Shown here one piece after another: positions 22,953 to 35,224 of a stretch of DNA of 64,000 nt. Position numbers and translations under genes: made by a program. Source of the stretch: Peribolospora baueri. Its lineage: Eukaryota > Basidiomycota > Peribolosporomycetes > Peribolosporales > Peribolosporaceae. The DNA lies in NCBI GenBank assembly GCA_029717555.1, contig JAMDHS010000028.1:172079-236078 (forward strand). Reading direction: 5' to 3'. The notes below the pieces were generated by a model, which was given only the letters and a program-made list of their open reading frames with translations, was not told the origin of the DNA and searched no databases. Each line of letters opens with the position of its first letter. Position 1 is the stretch's first letter.

Positions 22953-24510
22953 ATGGCCCCGCCGCCTTCCTCGGGCTCATTCTTCAGTAACCGGCAGACT
23001 CTACACTCCCCGCTTCATCATCCCACAAGCTCTCCCAGCCCCGGTGGCGGCGGTGGGAACGAAGGGCAGGGCGGCGCGGGCGCGCTGAGGAATGGTGCCG
23101 CCGCAGCCCGTGAGCGTACTGCCAGCAGCGGATCTGCTGGCGTAGCAGGCGGTGGCGGTACCTCCGGATCGGCCGGTCTGGGCATTGGTGGTGGCTTGTC
23201 CAAGGTCAACAGCGGCATTGGCGGCGGCAGTGGTGGCGCGGATACCGGCACCGGCGCCCAAACGTCGATCGCCGCGTTGAACGCCAACTCCACGGGTTCC
23301 GCTCCCCACAAACCCAAACACTCGCTCTCCCTGTCCCTGTCTTCCAACTCTACCCCGGCTAATGCTTCTCCGGCTACGGGTGCCGCTCACCCCGGCACGA
23401 CGACCTGGTCGAGCCTTCTCTCTCCCTCCCTCGGTGGCGGTTCGGGCGGCGCCGCTGGAGCCCGGCCTTCATCTCCCGGCTCCTTTCACGCGCCCGGAAC
23501 TCCCGGTGTACCGCCCACTCCGTCCTCCCTGGTCTCTCCTTCGGCCATCTCCAATACCGGCGGATTTTCCAGCGTCAATCTTGGCGCCGCACTGCCCGTC
23601 AGCACGCCCAGGGACGGCCACCTGCACCCTTTGAGGTACACTTGGACGTTTTTCTTCCTCCACCGTCCGCCCGGGCAGAAGATGGGAAGCGAGAAGTACG
23701 AGGAAGGCATGAAGAAGGTGGCCAGTTTCTCTAGTGTGAGTCTCAATTTGCTGTCTTTTTCGGTCGTGGAACAGTGGGCACTCTTCGCCGCGCTCATCCT
23801 CGCACCTTCGCCTTGATGTCACATATGCGCTCTCTCCAGATCGAGTCCTTCTGGCCTATCTACGCCCACCTCAGACCTCCGTCGACGTTGCGCCATATCT
23901 CGGATTACCATCTCTTCAAGGCCGGCGTTAGGCCGGTGTGGGAGGACGAGGCGAACGCGAAGGGCGGAAAATGGATCGTGAGGTTGAAGAAGGGCGTTAG
24001 CGACCGACTGTGGGAGGATTTGGTGAGCATATATGGACGGTCGTTGCCCGCGTTCGACTCTGTTTTTGCGTATCAGGCCAGAGTATCCAGATGAAGCGCC
24101 CAGCTCATATCGTCTCCGTTCTTTTGTCCTTCCAACGTGTTCTCCAGATCCTGGCGCTTATCGGTGATCAGTTTGAGCCCTCCCACGACCTCACGGGAGC
24201 GGTGCTGAGTGTGCGTGCGTCCGAGGACATTCTCAGCCTTTGGAACCGCGACGAAAGCGATGGGAGGGTTACGTTGAAAATTAGGTGAGCCTGCGGATAT
24301 GTCATCTATTGTTCGTTCTTACGTGGGAGGGGAGCTCATGTCGGAGAGCTAGCTGACCAACCGAATCGGTCAAACTCCTGTTTTCCTGCGCATAGGGACA
24401 CGCTCCGTAGGGTGCTCAACCTGCCACCGTCGACGGTGATGGAGTACAAGAGCAACACCGAATCTATCACTGACAAGAGCAGCTTCCGCAACGCCCACGT
24501 CGACCGATGA
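22953..24510 (+). CDS. EIF4E2: Cap-binding translation factor eIF4E2/4EHP
   Basis: Four exons (22953-23735, 23840-24022, 24148-24284, 24396-24510) give 405 residues. The first 220 residues are Ser/Gly/Pro-rich and probably disordered. The cap-binding domain follows and resembles 4EHP rather than eIF4E1: YTWTFFFLHRPPG, VASFSSIESFWPIYAHL, HLFKAGVRPVWEDEANAKGG, and DTLRRVLNLPPSTVMEYKSN. The Trp residues of VWED and of KWIVRLKKG are retained. 4EHP binds the mRNA cap but not eIF4G well, and usually represses translation of chosen mRNAs. The long N-terminal tail is unusual compared with the roughly 245-residue human protein. The gene is convergent with the F-box-like gene. Confidence 0.92.
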
Positions 24511-25051
24511 TGACGGTGCCCAGTTTTCTTTCCGGACGCAAGAGGCGGCGACCCCCTTGGTTCGTCCGCACTCTTTTGAGGTGGCACAGACGCTGCGTTT
24601 TCCTCATTTGTTCCGTCCTGACTGATGGGTGAAGGTCCTTCATGTCTCTATCGATCGAGAGAAGCGGACGATAGGACGAAGCGACGAAGGAAAAAGAATT
24701 GTGTCCTTAGTTGATTCGCTTGACTATCACGAGCGAGAGGGCCTGCAGAGCAGCCGTTTGACAGGCGATGCAAACGGAGACGATCCTACAGGTCAACCGA
24801 CCTCTATTGCAAGATAGGTGTACATCGAGAGGGACTGCAGTCTACAGTACGAGTACAGGAATACGAGCGGGGGAATGGACGAAGTACAAGGCAAATCTCG
24901 GTCTCCTCCCATCCTGTCCAAGCTGAGAGAAGAAGAGCGAAATCGAATAAAGGAAATCTAAGCGGTAACAGAGAGAAGGAACGAAAGGACGGAAAGAAGG
25001 ACGGAAAGGTTGTGCAATCAATCAATATCTCACTCGCCGACCGCACCTGGC
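24511..25051. other. Convergent intergenic region
   Basis: About 540 bases between two gene ends. It contains A/G-rich tracts (24960-25010) and presumably both 3' UTRs and terminators. No gene seen. Confidence 0.4.
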
Positions 25052-27458
25052 TCAGCAGATGTTCCGTTGGCCTCCACCGCCGAGCCACTCCTCGAACGCC
25101 CTCTCGCTCCTCCACCGGTCCAAACCCATCCCTTCCACCCTGACCCACGCCCTGCTTGACCCCGCCCCTCCGCCCTCCCCACGGTTGCCTCCGTCACCGG
25201 CATCGCCCGCCTGGTCCTCGCACACCACCTCCTCGCCCAACACGCCCACCCTCAGTCTGCCCGTTTTGAGCCACCCTTCCGGTCCGTCGTACTGCTCATC
25301 TCCCTCCTCGGCGCCTCCCATTTCGCCGAAGGAGGTCGGCCAACTCCACCCCCCAGCGCCAGCGCCGCTACCGGCGCCGTCAACATCCCTCGGCCCGCCA
25401 CTCGTCCTCCGCGTCATCCCGCCTCCCCTCCTTCGCGCGATCTCCCTCAACGCCTCCCTGAGCCACTTCGCCTCCGCCACCGACCCCATCCGAACCTCCA
25501 CCCTCTCCAACGTTGTCCTGTTGCTGGACAACAACGTGCACAGCGCCGAAGGCAGCGAACCGGGCACGGTGGTGTGGTTGGGCACGTAAACAGGGAGAGT
25601 GAGGAGGAGGGCGCGCAGGTGGGTGCGTGAAGCGCGGTGGGTTTTTCGGTGCGGTGCGGCGGCACCCGGAGGCGAGAGAAGGGGGGGCGTGCGCGGTGGC
25701 GAAGGAGGCAAAAGGCCCCGGGTGTTGAAGGCGCGAAGAGGTTCGCTGGGTCTCTGTGGCTGTTGTCCAGTCCCGACGCTGGCGGGGTTAGGCGTGGCCG
25801 GCCTAGAGCCGACAGGGGTGGCGGAGGCGGAGAGAGAGGGGGTGGGAAGGCCGTGCCTGAGATGATGGTGACGGGCATAGGAGAGTCCAGCCGTCATCGT
25901 CCGCCCCGCGGGATCGGCGACCCAGGTGTTCTCTTCAATCCCCGAAGAAGGCGACGACGAAGCAGAAGGCTGCTCGTCCTCGTTCCCGGCATCGATCCAC
26001 ACCGTCTCTACGTGGTCCTGGAACACCTGAGCAAAGGACTCGCTAAGCTTGGCGCCGACGATGTGGAGCGAGCGGACCTCCTTGAGCGTCTCCCCGACGA
26101 GGGCTACGAGGTTGAGATGCTCGGGCGGAGCGACGAGCACGAGCTCCTGCATCTCCCTCCGCCACCCCCTGGCGGGCCAGGGTATGCGGCCGGCGGTGCG
26201 CTGGACGGGGTAGACGGAGGAAGGCGATGGGCTGAGGAGGCGGAAGGTGCGCGAGTACGAGCTGGCGAGGGACATGTAGTGGGAGAGCGGAGGCGGGGGA
26301 GGGGGGGAGCCGGAGTGGACGAGGGCCGTGCTCGGCGGCCGGGGAATCTCGGCCAGGGCATCGTAGTGAATGGAGGCCAGGTTGGGACAGAGGTGCAGGA
26401 GGGGGCGAGGGTCCCAGCCTCGCTCGAGGTCGCCGTCGAGCAGGTAGTCTACCTTCGCCTCCTCATCTCCCTCTCCCTCCCCCGCCCGGGTCTCGTCGCG
26501 CACGGGACGAGAGAGAAAGACATACCGAACTTCTTCTCGCAGCATCTGTCCCAGCCAATCCATAGGACCAGGTCCGCGGCTATTGAGGTCCTCCTCCTCC
26601 TTTTCCTTTCCTGCACACCACCGCACGCGCTCCCACCCGCCACCTGCCCCGTAGCGCAAGAGACGATTGAAAAGCGCCCATTCCTCGTCGGAGTCGATGA
26701 TGAGGCGTGAGACGAAGGCCGAGGTCACCTCCTGCGGATAAAAGTCCCGCGTGGCTTTGACGGGAGACGACTTGGACCGGCCGATGCGAATAGAGGAGTC
26801 GGTATCACTTTCACCTTCGCTGCCCGCTGCGAGGAGCCTGACGCCGCGATTACTTCGGAGCAAGTCCAGGCTCGGCGCGAGGGCGCAGGTGTTAAGAAGG
26901 ATGTCGCGGGTGAGCCTTGAGACGCGGAGAAGGGAGAGGAAGGTGTTGAGGCTACCGGTCGTCGCATCAACGAAGATGGGCGCGAGAAGCTCCGACGGGA
27001 GAGAGAGAAGGCGCGAGGCTAGTTGGTGCATGGCTGGCGATAGCGATTGGCGATCTGGCCTTCCCGGGTGATGAAGTAAGATGAAGAGGGCACGAAGAGG
27101 GGAAGAACCGAGAGAAGACAGCCCACGTGTTTGCACCTTGTTTCGTCCGTCCTTCCGGAAAAGGGAGAAACTTCGCGATGAACGCTGGGGTCGGGTAGGC
27201 GAGCGCGCGAGAGTCAAATAGCGGTGGCGTAGGACGGGGAGGGAGAGGGGGGCATGGGGTTCGGCCGAAAGAAGACTGGGGCCTCGGTAATGAGGTCGTT
27301 GGAGTCTTGAGTTGGAATTGGCGTTCTCTCACCGTCAGGCCGACGTGGGGGAAGCGGTCAAGGGCAAGGAAGGAGGTGAGGGGAACGAAGGGAGGGAAAA
27401 GGAGGGTGTCGAAGTCGGGCGCCTTTTCTAGAGCGGCCGTCGGCGTCGTGCTCGCCAT
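25052..27458 (-). CDS. Large F-box-like protein of unknown target
   Basis: A single long open frame ends at 25052. The ATG at 27031 gives 659 residues beginning with an F-box-like segment (LLSLPSELLAPIFVDATTG and the following LRVSRLTRDILLNTC). The frame is open further up to 27184, where a CAG acceptor allows a join in phase to a short exon 27333-27458 starting MASTTPTAALEKAPDF, giving 752 residues; both starts are possible. F-box proteins recruit substrates to SCF ubiquitin ligases, or act as adaptors. After the F-box no repeats are recognisable; there are acidic and Pro/Ser-rich stretches, and a glycine-rich region before the C-terminal GWLKTGRLRVGVLG. The gene shares a short (about 370-base) divergent promoter with QNS1. 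Confidence 0.6.
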
Positions 27459-27824
27459 CGGGCAACATCGTGCACACCATCCAGGTCGGTGCAGTCCGAC
27501 GTCGGACCGGAAATGGCAACGGAAATCTTTCACACCGAAATTCTTGTCGCCATTTCTTATCGCCATTAGGCACGGTTCTAATCGCCACCGGACTCGGCTC
27601 TATTCTCACTGTTTGTCCGCCAGGGTCCTCACCGGAAGGCGCCGAGATTCAGCTGATAGCGCACGTAGACGGACATGCGCGGCCCCGGACGGTGTCTCGC
27701 TCCAATCGACGACGACTCGGCCGGGAAGAAGGCCGAGGGAGCTGCGTGGGTCGACGAGAAGACGCACGGTAAACATAAGGGTCACCACAGAAGGTTCACC
27801 CGGCAACAGGGAGGTCTCTCAAAC

Positions 27825-30800
27825 ATGGGTCATCTCGTGTGCGTAGGCAGCAACAGATACATCTAGTTTGAATGGGCCGCGGGTTCCGGCGCGCTCCTTA
27901 TAAATCTCACCGTCGCTCCTTCAAATCTCCTCCTTCACCACCTCAGGACGATAGCTACATGCTCTCTCAACCAGTGGGCGCTCGACTTCGACGGAAATCA
28001 GGAGCGCATCATCGAGAGCATTCGCCGCGCCAAGGCCGCCGGCGCTCGCCTGAGGGTGGGTCCTGAGCTCGAAATTCCGTGAGTGCTCGTTCGATGAGCG
28101 TCGGGGTGCGCAGACGGTGGATATTTTAGGGATCGCCCGAGTGTCGACGCTACCGAGGTGGTGCACGGACACACACTCACTCGTATTCTCGCCTTCCTTT
28201 CATTCCTCCATGTTCTGTATTCATGCGCAGCGGCTATGGCGTAAGCTCGCTTTTCTCTTCCTCCTGCGTCTGCACTCGTGAAGTCTCCGCCGCTCATGCA
28301 CGCCCGACCTTCGCATCTCGTTCCCTTCGTCTCCTCCACGTCTATGATGCTTTCGACAGTGCTTCGACCATCATCTCGAACCGGACACCCACCTGCACTC
28401 GTGGGAGGTGCTCTGCAATATCATTCGCTCCGGCGTCACCGATGGCATCATCTGCGACATTGGCATGTGAGCAAGCCGTCGCTTTCTGGCGGCATTCCTT
28501 CCTCGTCCCTTTCCGTCCGCTCGTATTACCGAACAATGCCAACTTTGTGCACTCATCTCTTTTTCAACCCCCTCGTCTGACATCAAATCCGACCCCAAAA
28601 ACGTTCGTCTGCAGGCCCGTTCTGCACCGCTCTGCACTCTTCAACTGCCGCGTCCTCGTCCTGAACGGCCAGATCCTCTTCATCCGGCCCAAGATGTGGC
28701 TCGCTAACGACGGCAACTACCGAGAGATGCGCTACTTCACGCCTTGGCCAGCGCACCGGAGGGGTGAGACGGAGGAGCATAGGTTGCCGATGGAGGTTGC
28801 CGGACTTACCGGGCAAGTGAGTGCCGAGACTTGGGACGGAAAGGGGATCGGAGTTGGCTGCCAGGTAGCTAGCTCGAGGCTTGCTGACACTTCATTCCCT
28901 CGTTCCCCCCACATCGTAGAAAACCGTCCCCTTCGGCGACGCGGTCCTCCGCACCGAGGACACCGTCATAGGCGTCGAGACCTGCGAGGAGCTTTTTACG
29001 CCCAACAGCCCTCACATCGCTATGGGACTCGATGGCGTGGAAATCTTCACCAACTCGAGCGGCTCTCACCATGAGCTCAGGAAACTTTTTACTAGAGTCG
29101 AACTCATCAAGGAGGCTACTCTCAAGGTGGGCTGCGGGTTCGTCGCCGTTGACTAGCAAATCCTCTAACACATTCCGTGACCATGTACACGCCCGTTGTT
29201 CCCCTCCTGCTAGGGTGGAGGCGTATATCTCTACGCGAACCAACAGGGCTGTGACGGTGACCGCCTTTACTATGATGGTTGCGCCCTCATCGCCTCGAAC
29301 GGGCTCGTTTACGGCCAAGGCTCCCAATTCTCCATGCGCGACGTCGAGGTGGTTGTTGCGACGGTTGACCTCGACGACGTCCGTGCTCATCGCATCTCCG
29401 CTTCCAGGGGCATGCAGTCCACCACGCTCGACCTCGGCAATGCCCATCCTGGAGCTCCGGGAATGGGCTACGGAGGTGGGAGGGGTCTAAGGAGAGTGGA
29501 GGTGAATTTTGCGCTGGGAGAGCCGGAAGGGGAGGCACTCCTCAGGCTCAATGGGATCAGGCGGGATGGTCATGGGACGGGCGGAAAGGGCCTCGGAAGC
29601 GCCATCGCTGGAGAAGGCAGCTGGCACCCGGGTGCGATCACCAGGCCGGTCGAAGTCCGTTACCACGTCCCTGAAGAGGAGATCGCGTGAGTACATGCCT
29701 TCCTCCCGGCTTTTCTTGGCATCTTCCGGGGTGCCTTCCATCCGAATTTCGGTCCTTTGATGCTAGCCGTGGCCTATTCACACGTTGTCACTCTTGCCCC
29801 CTTTCCCTCCATGGCCTCCTCACCGACAGGCTCGGCCCCGCATGTTGGCTGTGGGACTACCTCCGCCGCTCTCGCACTCTCGGCTTCTTCATCCCTCTTT
29901 CGGGAGGCATCGATAGCTGCGCGACATCCGTCATTGTCTACAGTATGTCTCGACTCGTATGCGGGGCCGTCGCAGAGGGAAACCAGCAGGTGCTTGAAGA
30001 CGCAAGGAGGATCGCTGGAGCTTCGAAGGAGTTGGATCCAGATTACATCCCCAATGACCCGCGCGAGTTCACCAGCAGGATCTTCCATACGTGCTATATG
30101 GGCACGGAGAACTCCAGCAAGGAGACGAGGACGAGGGCCAAGCAGCTCTCGAAGGCTATTGGCAGGTGAGCCGTCGTCGCGCCCCGCGCGCTGAACTTTC
30201 CACTCGCAGCCAGCCATCCGTTGACGCCTTAAAACCTACTCTCTCCTCCTTTCGCGCCTCGTCTCCCTTGCTGACGCCGTCGTCCGATTGCCTTGGCAGC
30301 TATCACGTGGATCTGAACATGGATTCGGTGGTCACCGCCATCCGCAGCCTCTTCACCTTCGTCACCATGCGTAGCCCACAGTACAAGGTCCACGGCGGGA
30401 GCGACGCGGAGAACTTGGCGCTGCAGAACATACAGGTTAGCGCTAGAGTTGTGGCTCGTGTTTGTGCAAGGCGAGAATGCTACGTTCTTGTGCCTGTATC
30501 TGTGCTGAACGTTCACTTTATCCATCGACCCTGTCCTCGTGCTTTTCGTCGCGTCTTCGTCCGCACATCCTAGGCTCGATTGAGGATGGTGCTCGCGTAC
30601 ATGTTCGCCCAACTTTTGCCGTGGGTTCGGGGCCGAGTCGGCGGCCTTCTCGTGCTCGGTAGCGCAAATGTGGACGAAAGGTGAGCTCGCCGTAACGCTG
30701 CGCTCGTGTCCGTGTCAAATTTCCTTCCACGCGAAGATAAGCACACTGATACAGGATGGCCCTCAATCGCTCCCAGCCTCCGTGGGTACCTCACCAAATA

Positions 30801-31707
30801 CGACTGCTCCAGCGCGGACATCAACCCGATCGGCAGCATCAGCAAGACAGACTTGAAGCGGTTCATTTCTTGGTCCAAGGATCACCTAGACCTTCCCATC
30901 CTCGACGAGTGCGCCTCAGTGTCAAATGTTTGGAGGGAGCTTCTGGGAACGAGATGGAGCCTGCGGGTCTCATGTACACCCACTCATGTCCTTCTCTCCG
31001 TTCCTCATCCCACCCATCAGCTTCCTCAACGCGACGCCGACGGCCGAACTCGAGCCCATCACCAAGGACTACGTCCAAGCGGACGAGGCGGACATGGGTA
31101 TGACATACGACGAGCTCTCCGTCTTTGGACGCCTTCGCAAGATCCAGAAGTGCGGGCCGTACACTATGTTCACCAAGCTGGTTCATGAGTGGGGCCAGAG
31201 GCTCAGCCCGATCGAAGTGGGTGCTGCTTCCGTCCTTCCTCCATGCTTGTGTCTTGCTCCTCCTTTCAAGCACCTATGCAAAAGACTGGCGATCACTCCG
31301 TCGTGGACGATCGTGTCTGTCCACGTGCGCTGACGGCATCGTCCACGCTGAACAGATTGCCGAGAAGGTCAAGCTGTTCTTCTTCGAGTACGCGCGCAAC
31401 CGTCACAAGATGACCACCATCACCCCGGCTTACCACGCGGTGAGTCGGGAGTCAGGAGTCGTTGGCCTCTTCCCTTTCTGTCCGCGTTCGACCCTTCCTC
31501 CATCGACGAGGGAACTGACGATGGCGCCCCTCGTCCGTCCCGTTGTCCGTCCGTGTCCCGGTCGAGTAGGAGTCCTACAGCCCAGACGACAACCGGTTCG
31601 ACCTCCGGCCCTTCCTCTACCCTTCTCGCTTCCCGTTCCAGTTCCGCAAGATCGACGCTCTGGCCAAGGCGTTACCTGACTTGTCGCAGAAGCAAAAGAC
31701 GGATTAG
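27825..31707 (+). CDS. QNS1: Glutamine-dependent NAD(+) synthetase
   Basis: The enzyme makes NAD from nicotinic acid adenine dinucleotide, ATP and glutamine in the cytosol. Fourteen exons join to 758 codons including the stop: 27825-27838, 27947-28078, 28231-28240, 28360-28466, 28615-28816, 28920-29126, 29214-29686, 29830-30165, 30300-30435, 30574-30680, 30777-30908, 31021-31216, 31356-31439, 31570-31707. The first exon has 14 bases (MGHLV split) and the third only 10. The nitrilase-type amidase half keeps its triad: Glu in [11 protein letters not shown], Lys in [13 protein letters not shown], Cys in GVETCEELF. The synthetase half has the ATP P-loop [10 protein letters not shown]. Length and order match eukaryotic Qns1. 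Confidence 0.96.
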
Positions 31708-32011
31708 GGCCGGGAAGAAGGGGCTGATTGTTTCCCTGGGGGCACTTGCTGGTATAATCGACCAGCGGGCGTCTTGTCGTATCAGAAATGACATTAAAAA
31801 AAAAAGGATGACGAGAAGACCCGATTGCGCCTCTCCCTTCAGCTTAAACGTGACGTCGCCGAGGGAGGGCCGACTTTATTGTAGTCACTCAAGGTGGGAC
31901 GACGCGGTCTGCGGGACCGTGGGTGGATTCCACTCTACGCCGATGGCTACCTATACAGGATTCAGGTGGGGCCGACATTGTGATGGATGGATATAACGCG
32001 GCGTGGGTCAG

Positions 32012-33259
32012 TCAGGAAGCGTCCGACGCCTTGGTCCCCGTCCCCGCATCCGTCTCGGTCTCCTCTTTGGACTTGTTGATCTTCTCCTTGTACTTCTCTC
32101 TCGCCATCGCCTTTCTGCCCGTTCGCACCGTCCCACTTACACCGGCCTCACCGCCGCCGCCGCCGCCATCCGCATTGGACATCGACACGAGAGGGGCGTC
32201 GCGAGCCGCCAGGGACGACGACGTCTCTTCATGGTGGATGTCTTTCGGGAGCGTCGTGAGCGAGGGGTACAACTGCAAAGAAGCGAGCTCGTTGGCCGTC
32301 GCTGGTGGTCGAGCGAAAAAGAACGCATGCGTCAAAAGATCATCTCTCATCGGTCGGTCGGTTGCGCGTTGTCGGATTAAAGGGCTCTTTAGCCCGCATC
32401 GCCTCCGACGACAAAATTAAAACTCACCCTTCACCGCGGCTTTGGGTCCATTCAGCGTCCTCTCCGCCTGAGAGTCTACATCCCTCCATCCCCCCTCCCT
32501 CCATTCCAAACAGCGCACATCCTTCCCCCCTCCACTGCCGTCCTTCGCAAACTCGTCGCGCACATCCAGAGTGGCCCAGATGCGCGTCGCCGAGCCATCC
32601 GGAGAGCGAGTCACGGCGACATCCAGGACGGGCGAGCCGAGGTCGTGAGCTTGGACGCTCGGGTGAGAATGGCTTGTTTCGGTCAGACTCGAGTCCGGAG
32701 CGGGAAGCAGGGAGGTGACAGGAAGGTGGAAAATGGCGGTACAGCTGCGGGGCAAAAGAAAGGAAGCCGACGTACGTCAGACGCCAACACGTAGTCGCCA
32801 CGCTCATCCTTGTGCAGCCAGGGTGATGATGTCCTGATACTCACCCTTCGTTGACGAAGAGGAGCGCCTGTTGACCGTCTAGGTCGATCAAGGTTACATG
32901 TGAGATGCACGTCTGCCCACCGACTCGACCAACATCCCTGCTCAAGTCGTGCGTAGAAGCAGGAGGAGGAGCAGACTGCGCTGTGGACGACTGTGGAGCA
33001 TTGCTACCATTCTCCTCTTTCGCTTTGTCCTTGACGCTCGGCCAGGAATGGCTTCTAGCTCGTTCTTTCTCCCAATTTATGGGTGCGCCAAACCGCCGCA
33101 CGACATCGTCTACTTGGGCGGTGTGGAGAAGTCGGCCGGACATGTAGTCCCATGTGAAGATGGCGGAATCGCCGCCGGCGGAGAGCAGAAGGGTGGACGG
33201 TAGAGAGGGGTGGCTAAGAGGTCGGGGAAGCGTGAGCAGCGCGCTCACGAATCTGTCGT

Positions 33260-33291
<32 letters not shown>

Positions 33292-34347
33292 AAGGGTGGC
33301 GATAAAGTCAGAGAGAGACCATCGGCTGCGACGAAGAACAACCCTATCATCCTCTTCGCCTTCTTCCTCTGCCCTGCCCGGCTGCTCACTTTCGATGGCC
33401 GAAAAGGAATCGCTGGATGACGTAGCCCTGAGGATACCAGCTGACGCGGACGTGCTCGTCTCGGTCCGCCGTCACGATGAACTTTTCGTCCGGAGTGAGA
33501 AGGCAGCAAGTGAGCAGGGAGACGTGGCCCAGCACGAGCGTCGATCCCGACCGCTCGGCCTCGTCTTCCGGGTCCGCGTCCCCGTCCGCGTCCCCGTCCG
33601 CATCAGACTCTCCGGCGGCTTCGCCTCGCTCCGCACCCGGCTCCAGTTTCGCTTTTTTCGCTGGCCGTTCCGAGGGTTCCGAAGGCTCGGCGGTAGGGGC
33701 ACAATGCAAGGGAAAGCTGTGAAGATGGAAAAGAGGGAGAATCGGAATCGGTGAGCGGGGGGAGTCACCCGAATACGAGCGAGCGGTCCGCTTTTCGGTG
33801 AACGAGTGGCCGGACCGAACTTACGACCGCACGTCGCCAAACTTGTCGCCCACGATGATCGTCAGCCCCGCCTTCTCCCAGCACATTGTGCTCGCTCGCT
33901 TCGGCATCTCTCGCTCGTTCACCAGTCGCAGCCGGGGGAGCGATCCACGTTCTCCTTCCGCCTCCAACGCTCCCTCAAAAGAGACCAAGTCCCAGATGCG
34001 GAGGACCTTGTCGTCGCCGGTGGAAGCTAGGTAGCGGTCATCGGGCGAGATGGAGAGGAGGCGCGGGAAGGGCGAGTGTGAGTTGGGCGAGTGCGGCGGC
34101 GAGAGTGCGGCGGCGGCAAGGAAAGCGCCCGAGCTGGAAGCCAATCAGAGGCGGGCAAAGAAAAGGGCGAAGAGGTCAGGAAGGCGAGGACAGATCGGGG
34201 AAGAAGACAGGTTGGGGGAGCTGGGATTCGAATCATCGCTCACCTCTCTTCCACAACCTGCAGCTGCGTGCCTCTGGCGACGACGAGCTTGGAGCCGTCG
34301 GAAGTGACGGCGATGCGCTGTGCGGGCCACCTGAGATCCGAGGACAT
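32012..34347 (-). CDS. TRM82: tRNA (guanine-N7) methyltransferase non-catalytic WD-repeat subunit
   Basis: Trm82 (WDR4) stabilises the methyltransferase Trm8 for m7G46 formation in tRNA. Six exons (34244-34347, 33825-34133, 33390-33716, 32845-33252, 32428-32744, 32012-32301) give 584 residues. WD-type segments are clear: RLLSISPDDRYLASTGDDKV, LRIWDLVSFE, VSLLTCCLLTPDEKFIVTAD, then LFGHRKFVSALLTL and LLSAGGDSAIFTWDYMSGR. The C-terminal helix contains LQLYPSLTTLPKDI and a basic tail. The start at 34347 is chosen because the family begins close to the first blade; an intron-like 3' end (…ATATAG at about 34418) just upstream suggests an intron in the 5' leader. The third intron has a very long pyrimidine tract. 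Confidence 0.87.
33260..33286. repeat. 27-base A run (T run on the TRM82 strand)
   Basis: On the TRM82 strand this is an uninterrupted T27 placed a few bases before the 3' splice site (TACGACAG), inside intron 33253-33389. It therefore serves as an extreme polypyrimidine tract. Homopolymers of this length are uncommon in a GC-rich genome. Confidence 0.8.
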
Positions 34348-35056
34348 GTCGAAGACCGACGAGCAGGGCGTGTTGTCGACGTCGTCCGTCCGTTGGCGGA
34401 GGTTGGAAGGAAACACAAGTCTATATGAGATCGGTTCAGGCTTCGCGTGCGCGAAAAAAGGATTAGTCAGCGCACGTGGTGCGCTCAGAAGAAGCGGTGC
34501 CGGATGTGGTCCTCAGGAGTACGGACGGCGCTCGTCAGACACCTCTCTTCTGCGACGCAAGTTGAAGGATTCGCAAACGGACGGATGGAAAAAGAAGGCA
34601 AGAGTGGACGCCACGCCGCGCCGTCTACGTCGATTGGGTGCGAAGGGGAAACAAAAGAAAACAAAAGAAAGAAAAAAAGAAAGAAAGAAAAAGAAAGAGA
34701 ACGAGAAGACAAGAACGGGAGTGCGGCGGCCGTCGCACAGTCAGCTGTGAAGCAGCACCGAAGCCGAGCACGAGCGCAGCTTAAATGTGGGTCTGGCAGG
34801 GAAAGGAGAAGAGAGCGAGCGAGCGAGCGGCGAGGGCCAGGGCGAGTGAAAAAAGCGACTGGTCGTGCGTGGTGAGGGAGAGAGGAGTACAAAGGCGTCG
34901 GTCGACCTCTTGTCGACCTCGTCTCGTCTCGGCCACCCAACGTCATCCCTTCCGCCTCTTACGTGTACCTCACTCAGCTACGCGATCGCCATTTACATTT
35001 GTGTCAGTCCAGCTTTGGCATACGGGGCGGAGAAAGAAAGAGAGAGAGGAACTCAC
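34348..35056. other. Upstream region of TRM82
   Basis: No gene recognised. The stretch 34650-34715 is A/G-rich with GAAA-type repeats. The region should contain the TRM82 promoter and a leader intron ending near 34418. The frames here have no family resemblance. Confidence 0.4.
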
Positions 35057-35224
35057 GATCACCAATGGGGTCGTTTGTATTCGGATGGATGAGCATGCTT
35101 AACGGCCCTCGCTGTCCGACGAGGAAGGGAACAAAGGCGCCAAACTGGGCGGGTGTGAAGAGGTTGACCTCGAACATGGGCCACCGGATGCGGGCCCACG
35201 GGCTTGTCCCAGAATTGGTAAATC
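35057..35224 (-). pseudogene. DOPA 4,5-dioxygenase-like gene remnant with a frameshift
   Basis: The family cleaves catechol rings using the motif GPHPxPMFEVN. On the minus strand the exon from 35224 reads IYQFWDKPVGPHPV, then the frame is lost: a single extra base near 35178-35182 shifts it, and the following frame reads PMFEVNLFTPAQFGAFVP and LSMLIHPNTND up to a GTGAGT donor at 35056. Both parts fit the family closely. I could not find the expected N-terminal exon with the HIYF-type motif upstream, nor the final DHT…W.G exon downstream. So this is a 168-base remnant, or one exon of a gene whose other exons have diverged. Confidence 0.65.

Noticed and set aside
34348-34418. N-terminal extension of Trm82 upstream of the ATG at 34347
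   Set aside because: The extension has no ATG and begins at an acceptor-like site; orthologues start near 34347, so it is probably leader sequence.
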